A DNA stretch of 64,000 nt from Leucobacter ruminantium (GTDB taxonomy: Bacteria; Actinomycetota; Actinomycetes; Actinomycetales; Microbacteriaceae). Of the stretch, positions 60,698-64,000 are shown in pieces. The stretch covers positions 1 to 64,000 of the forward strand of contig NZ_JAGDYL010000017.1 in NCBI RefSeq assembly GCF_017565705.1, read 5' to 3'. A program made the position numbers and the translations under genes. Within the stretch, counting starts at the first letter, position 1. The number at the start of each line of letters is the position of its first letter. The notes under the pieces were generated by a model. It saw nothing but the letters and a program-made list of their open reading frames with translations. It searched no databases and had not been told where the DNA came from.

Positions 60698-61693
60698 TCA
60701 GCGGAATGCCCGCCCGATCCCTCCTCCGAGTTGCGTCAGCTGCATCCAGATCATGTACCGCATCAGCGGATGCATCAGTCGGCCGAGCGTCTTCAGGCGG
60801 CGCGGGCGATCCGGTGACCGCTCCCACGCCAGGAAGAGTCGCAGCTGCGTGCCTCCCGCGGCGGATTCCAGCTCGGCGCGCAGTCGCCGGGCGTTCGCGG
60901 CCGGTGCGTCGGGGTACGAGAACCGCCACTCGATCACCCGATCCGCATCGGTCTCGATGAGCTCGACGCGCTGCCTCACGGTCTTCGGGTTGATGCGGAT
61001 CGCCTTGCCGTCGGGGCGCTGCGCGCGTGTGCGAACCGTCCATGTCGCCCCCGCTTCGGGTGTGCTCGGGGCCTTGTCGACGCCGCCGATGCTCGGCTCC
61101 CAGTCGGGCATCCGCGAGGGATCTGCCAGCAGCGCCCACACGGCCTCCGGTGTCGCGGGCACAAACGCCTCGGAGGTGCCCGATATGACGGCGGGCGTCG
61201 GGGCCTGCCCGGTCCGATGCTCGGGATAGCGCTCCGCCTCGTCGAGCCGTTCGATGACCGCGTTCGGTGTCGTGCCGAGTCTGCTCAGGATCGCCTCGAT
61301 CAGGCCGCTCGGTTCGTGCACGAGCGTGCGCAGCACCGCGGCGGCGTCGCTCCGGCCATCGTTCTCGCCCGTGCGTCGGATGACCGCGAGGGCCCGTTCG
61401 CTCCAGTCGTACCCGCCGGTCTCGTGGAAGCGGATGCCTCCTGTCGGTGGGGCGTCGACCCGGACGCCGAGCGAGGCGAGTGCGGCGTCGTGCTCGGCGG
61501 CCACCGCCTCCCTGGCCGCGTCGAGCGTGATGCCCAGCCCGCGGAGCACCTGTCCGGCCGTGCCCGCGTCGATGGTCAGCGCCAGCAGCAGATGGTCGAG
61601 GTCGGCCTCGCGCTGGTCGAGGCGCGACGCCTCTTCCATCGCGGCGACCGTGAGGACGTGCGCGGTCGCGGCTGCGTCGATGAATCTGCTCAT
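60698..61693 (-). CDS. Clp_N domain fused to an SRPBCC domain
   Basis: A 331 aa two-domain protein. The N-terminal half (residues 1-145) is a double Clp N-domain (ATAHVLTVAAMEEASRL, then ERALAVIRRTGENDG), the part of ClpA/ClpC that recognises substrates and adaptors, but no AAA+ module follows. The C-terminal half (about 170-331) is an SRPBCC/START-like hydrophobic-ligand fold (VWALLADPSRMPDWEPSI). ATG 61693 has a GAGGAGAAGCAG site and overlaps the HTH gene by 4 bp. Confidence 0.82.
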   Translation of the reverse strand: MSRFIDAAATAHVLTVAAMEEASRLDQREADLDHLLLALTIDAGTAGQVLRGLGITLDAAREAVAAEHDAALASLGVRVDAPPTGGIRFHETGGYDWSERALAVIRRTGENDGRSDAAAVLRTLVHEPSGLIEAILSRLGTTPNAVIERLDEAERYPEHRTGQAPTPAVISGTSEAFVPATPEAVWALLADPSRMPDWEPSIGGVDKAPSTPEAGATWTVRTRAQRPDGKAIRINPKTVRQRVELIETDADRVIEWRFSYPDAPAANARRLRAELESAAGGTQLRLFLAWERSPDRPRRLKTLGRLMHPLMRYMIWMQLTQLGGGIGRAFR

Positions 61694-61935
61694 CTGCTTC
61701 TCCTCGGGATAGGGATCGTCTGGTCGATTCTCTTCGCGTACTTCTTGTGCACCGCCTGCCGGGTGACCCCGAGCGCCTCCGCGATCTCGGGCCACCCCAT
61801 GCCTGCGCGCAGGGCGGCCTCGACCTGGGCGAGCTCGAGCCGGTCGGTCAGTGTGCGCAGGGCGGCGACGGCGCGCAGACCCGCCCGGGGATCGCGGGTG
61901 TCTGCGGCGACTTCAGCAACTTCGGTTGACTCCAT
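61690..61935 (-). CDS. Small HTH regulator paired with Clp_N-SRPBCC
   Basis: An 81 aa DNA-binding protein. The HTH is GWPEIAEALGVTRQAVHKKYAKR near residues 47-69, preceded by a helical dimerisation stretch (RTLTDRLELAQVEAAL). The start ATG 61935 lies 6 nt after a perfect -35/-10 promoter, so its mRNA is leaderless. It overlaps the downstream gene by 4 bp. Repeats of TGTCAAC in the promoter suggest autoregulation. Confidence 0.83.
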   Translation of the reverse strand: MESTEVAEVAADTRDPRAGLRAVAALRTLTDRLELAQVEAALRAGMGWPEIAEALGVTRQAVHKKYAKRIDQTIPIPRRSR

Positions 61936-61937
61936 GT

Positions 61938-61971
61938 TGTCAACCTACATTGCTCGATGAATGGTGTCAAC
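61938..61971 (-). promoter_or_regulatory. Promoter of the HTH/Clp_N operon with TGTCAAC repeats
   Basis: On the minus strand TTGACA (61965-61970) and TAGGTT (61942-61947) are separated by exactly 17 bp, and the -10 ends 6 nt before the ATG. Each element lies within a TGTCAAC heptamer (61938-61944 and 61965-61971, plus strand) 27 bp apart, a likely autoregulatory site. Confidence 0.8.
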
Positions 61972-62006
61972 TCTGGTTGCTTACCTGGGAAAGTGGATGC
62001 GGCACG

Positions 62007-62366
62007 CTAAGCGAGGTGAGCGAGAACCAGCGTCGCCGTGGCGAACGTCAGCATTCCGAGGCAGTTCACCCAGAACGACGCGGTGAGGAACCTCGCGCGT
62101 AGGTGCGCCGCGGCGGCGCACAGGAAGTATGCGACCACGCCCGTGCTGGCTGCGAGCCCTACGCCAGGCACTCAGATGCCGACGATGAGTCCGCTCGCCG
62201 CGAGCGTCTTGATGACGATCAACGTCCACCACCACTCGCGCGGAAAGCCCACGCCGTCGAGGCACTCGCGAATGAATCGCGGTGGCCGGAGCGATGCGAG
62301 CGCATCTCCGAGCAGCGCGGCGGCGAGTGCTGCCGACAACCACCAGGGGTCTGGAGCGAAGGTCAT
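62007..62366 (-). pseudogene. DoxX-like membrane protein broken by one in-frame TGA
   Basis: A DoxX-type membrane protein of 119 codons. Hydrophobic segments run through the reading frame, which is interrupted once by TGA at 62172-62174 (SGLIVGI, stop, VPGVGLAAS), and continues in the same frame to a TAG at 62007 with three further hydrophobic stretches (GVVAYFLCAAAA, TASFWVNCLGML). The TGA stands where a Trp (TGG) codon would fit. The ATG overlaps the tetR stop by 4 bp. Either it is a recent pseudogene or the base is a sequencing error. Confidence 0.75.
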
Positions 62367-62947
62367 CGGGCCGGCTCCCGATCCTCGCAGATGGCCGAGA
62401 TGAGGCGGTGCAGATCGCCGCGCAGCTCTGCGGCATCCTCCGACTCATCGCCGGTCCAGGTGAAGAGGCGGCCGATGTAGGCGAAGTAGATGCTCTCGGC
62501 GAGACTCGCGGCTCGTGTCGCGCTCAGTCCCGTTGAGCGCAGCACCCGGGAGATCTCGTTCCTGAGCGCGCCCGCGAGCTCCGTGAAGACGGTCGACTCG
62601 TGCTTGCCTGAGACCAGGATCGCCCCGTATGCGCGTGACAGTGCGGGGTGGGCGGTGAAGAGTTCGAGAAAGGGATCGAGCAGCTCGAGCAGCGCTTCGC
62701 GGACGGGCGTCGTCCCGTGTTCCGGAACCGGCCTCGACGCGTGGATCTGAGCGATCCGCTGGTCGAAGGCGGCGACCAGGAGGGCCTCCTTATCTCCGAC
62801 CGACATGACGGTTCCGACGCTGACGCCGCACGCGGTTGCGATGTCGCGCACCGTCGTGGCGGCGAAACCCTTCGTGCGGAACAGCTCGTCTGCGCCGATG
62901 AGCACGTTCATGACGGTTTCTCGTCGCTGAGCTTCTCGAGAGGTCAA
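62363..62947 (-). CDS. TetR family regulator
   Basis: A 194 aa repressor. The HTH is MNVLIGADELFRTKGFAATT, then CGVSVGTVMSVGDKEALL, near residues 13-60. TTG 62947 is chosen because AGAAGGGATCGACC precedes it; ATG 62911 would cut into the start of the HTH domain. It is co-translated with the doxX-like gene. Two tandem palindromes just upstream are its likely operators. Confidence 0.87.
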   Translation of the reverse strand: MTSREAQRRETVMNVLIGADELFRTKGFAATTVRDIATACGVSVGTVMSVGDKEALLVAAFDQRIAQIHASRPVPEHGTTPVREALLELLDPFLELFTAHPALSRAYGAILVSGKHESTVFTELAGALRNEISRVLRSTGLSATRAASLAESIYFAYIGRLFTWTGDESEDAAELRGDLHRLISAICEDREPAR

Positions 62948-62963
62948 GGTCGATCCCTTCTAG

Positions 62964-62988
62964 TGAACGCGTTCAGTGAACGTGTTCA
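62964..62988. promoter_or_regulatory. Tandem TetR operator palindromes
   Basis: TGAACGCGTTCA (62964-62975) and TGAACGTGTTCA (62977-62988) are 12-bp palindromes with centres 13 bp apart. They lie 17 bp upstream of the tetR start, so two dimers could bind side by side and repress the tetR-doxX operon. Confidence 0.8.
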
Positions 62989-63127
62989 TGTTACCAGGGA
63001 ATCAATCGCGGGGGGTCGCCGGCATTGTGTTCTTGTGGGGGAGAGGCTGGGTTGGCCGGTGCTCGGGAGGGCTGCGCTGGGTGCCGAGAGGCAGCAGGGA
63101 GTGGCGCCGGGCGGTCGAGGGGGCGTG

Positions 63128-63667
63128 TCAGTCGGAGGCCGGGTATGTGACCCCGCCATCCCTCCCGACGACGGCTCCGGCAGACAGCACGGCTGGTTCG
63201 GCGCGGTCGGGGCCCAGGATATGCTCCACCTGCTCGCCAGCGGCGAGCAAGTGGTCGGCGATGATGCGTCGGTGGCAGCGCCACCATACCGCCTCCGAGC
63301 ACATCACCGCCGTGCGGTACGACGCGCATATGCGGCGCAGCTCGCTTAGCGCGTCGGCGAAGCCGCGCGACAGCGCGTGGTCGGCGTAGTTGTGGAAGCT
63401 GCGGTTCTGCCACCAGGCGTTGACGTCGAACGGCACCTCTCGGCTCACCGGGCGGCGCCCGGTCAGAGCGTCCCACCTCAGCATCTCGATTCCGCGCTCC
63501 GCGAGCGCGGCCGAGAGCCGATTGGCGTCGAACCAGGGGTAGCGGGCCGAGCCGGGCAGCTTGCGCACGTCGACCAGGCGGGTGACCCCGTGCGCCTCGA
63601 GGCAGGCGAGGAACTCGCCGAGCTCCCGGTTCGAGTGCCCGACGGTGAAGCAGGGATGCGCGCCCAC
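63128..63667 (-). CDS. DUF488 family protein
   Basis: A 179 aa protein with the DUF488 layout: FTVGHSNRELGEFLACL near residue 7, LVDVRKLPGSAR near residue 31, ALSRGFADALSELRRI, and MCSEAVWWRCHRRIIADHLL near residue 122 with the conserved Cys/His. The family has no settled function. GTG 63667 starts directly before the first motif. It follows DUF2945 by 3 bp. Confidence 0.85.
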   Translation of the reverse strand: MGAHPCFTVGHSNRELGEFLACLEAHGVTRLVDVRKLPGSARYPWFDANRLSAALAERGIEMLRWDALTGRRPVSREVPFDVNAWWQNRSFHNYADHALSRGFADALSELRRICASYRTAVMCSEAVWWRCHRRIIADHLLAAGEQVEHILGPDRAEPAVLSAGAVVGRDGGVTYPASD

Positions 63668-63670
63668 GGC

Positions 63671-63883
63671 TCAGTCGATGCGCTGCAGCGCGCTTCCGCG
63701 ATGAGCGGCGATGTGCTCGGTCGTATCGCTCCGGATCTCGTACTGCGGCTCATCGGGGGAGGCACGGTGCGTGTGCCCCTTGTAATCGAAGTCTTCCGTG
63801 TGCACCGCGATGATCCGCCCCGCGACGCGGCCGGCCTCCGAGTTCCAGGTGACCTGGTCTCCGAGCGAGAACCGCTCGCTCAC
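63671..63883 (-). CDS. DUF2945 (HVA1-type Tudor-like) protein
   Basis: A 70 aa protein matching DUF2945: FSLGDQVTWNSEAGRVAGRI at residues 5-24, then YKGHTHRASPDEPQYEI. The fold is a small Tudor/SH3-like barrel with no known role. GTG 63883 overlaps the stop of the upstream gene (GTGA) and sits in an apparent small operon with DUF488. Confidence 0.85.
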   Translation of the reverse strand: MSERFSLGDQVTWNSEAGRVAGRIIAVHTEDFDYKGHTHRASPDEPQYEIRSDTTEHIAAHRGSALQRID

Positions 63884-64000
63884 GACCCTGCCGCCCGCTT
63901 GGCGGCGGCCTTCGCGGCCCGCTTGGTCTCGCGCACCTTGAGGAGCGTCTCGGGTGACACGATGTCGGCGACGCTGCGGAACGATCCCTCTTCGCCGTAG
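63880..64000 (-). CDS. Partial gene, basic Lys/Ala-rich C terminus
   Basis: Only the last 39 codons are inside the window. They read SVADIVSPETLLKVRETK followed by a KRAAKAAAKRAAGS tail. The lysine/alanine-rich end suggests a nucleic-acid-binding or disordered tail. It overlaps the DUF2945 start by 3 bp. The family cannot be told without the N terminus. Confidence 0.55.
   Translation of the reverse strand, partial: YGEEGSFRSVADIVSPETLLKVRETKRAAKAAAKRAAGS

Noticed and set aside
62172..62174. Selenocysteine decoding of TGA in the doxX-like gene
   Set aside because: DoxX proteins are not selenoproteins, Trp fits the position, and no SECIS-like hairpin is evident after the codon.

Overview
The window looks like a chromosomal stretch from a very high-GC actinobacterium, most plausibly a member of the Microbacteriaceae (Leucobacter-like; family inferred, genus a guess). 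The reasons are the base composition, the clpS-DUF2017 pairing, a DtxR/IdeR box in front of a siderophore uptake operon, and many genes whose -10 box (TANNNT) sits only 6-7 nt before the start codon, so that the mRNA must be leaderless. No rRNA, insertion sequence, prophage or CRISPR array is visible. The first 70 bases are G/C homopolymer and look like a contig edge.

Layout. 0.2-5.2 kb: a SorC-type regulator, DNA polymerase IV, a pirin, tRNA-His, and a coupled metallopeptidase-clpS-DUF2017 block. 5.3-7.9 kb: a hydrolase and a TetR-EamA exporter operon. 8.0-9.6 kb: a type IV AbiEi/AbiEii toxin-antitoxin pair with its operator. 9.7-13.2 kb: a two-subunit CrcB/Fluc fluoride exporter preceded by a leaderless mini-ORF, pyridoxal kinase, and a FAD-linked oxidase. 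13.3-19.4 kb: a complete fructose phosphotransferase operon (FruR, FruK, EIIABC, HPr, enzyme I). 19.5-25.2 kb: GluQRS, GerW-like protein, SGNH hydrolase, SF2 helicase, YbaK deacylase, tRNA-Leu and a GNAT. 25.4-32.9 kb: PPK2, then a six-gene mevalonate operon that runs from acetoacetyl-CoA to IPP/DMAPP. 33.0-36.2 kb: an esterase, acyltransferase and DUF6320 membrane protein cassette of unknown role, divergent from a KsdD-like flavoprotein. 37.9-41.5 kb: a two-component system with an ABC-2 exporter. 41.6-48.6 kb: APC permease, PIG-L deacetylase, oligoribonuclease, peptide deformylase, MFS and BCCT transporters, tRNA-Arg. 48.9-50.9 kb: a sigma factor-Ogt-AlkB operon for DNA alkylation repair with a possible leader peptide and hairpin. 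51.1-54.8 kb: small accessory genes and a decayed gene end. 54.8-57.8 kb: an iron-regulated siderophore ABC operon. 57.9-64.0 kb: a GNAT, a FtsX-like ABC pair, an HTH plus Clp_N-SRPBCC pair, a TetR-DoxX pair whose doxX carries a nonsense codon, and DUF488/DUF2945 genes.

Two sequence-level patterns cut across the genes. The octamer GAGGGATC (either strand) occurs about 50 times or more by eye, both inside and between genes, far above random expectation. A repeated palindromic element (CGCTGRTTGAGCGAG ... GAGTCGAAA) sits directly at gene 3' ends and in three cases supplies the stop codon.
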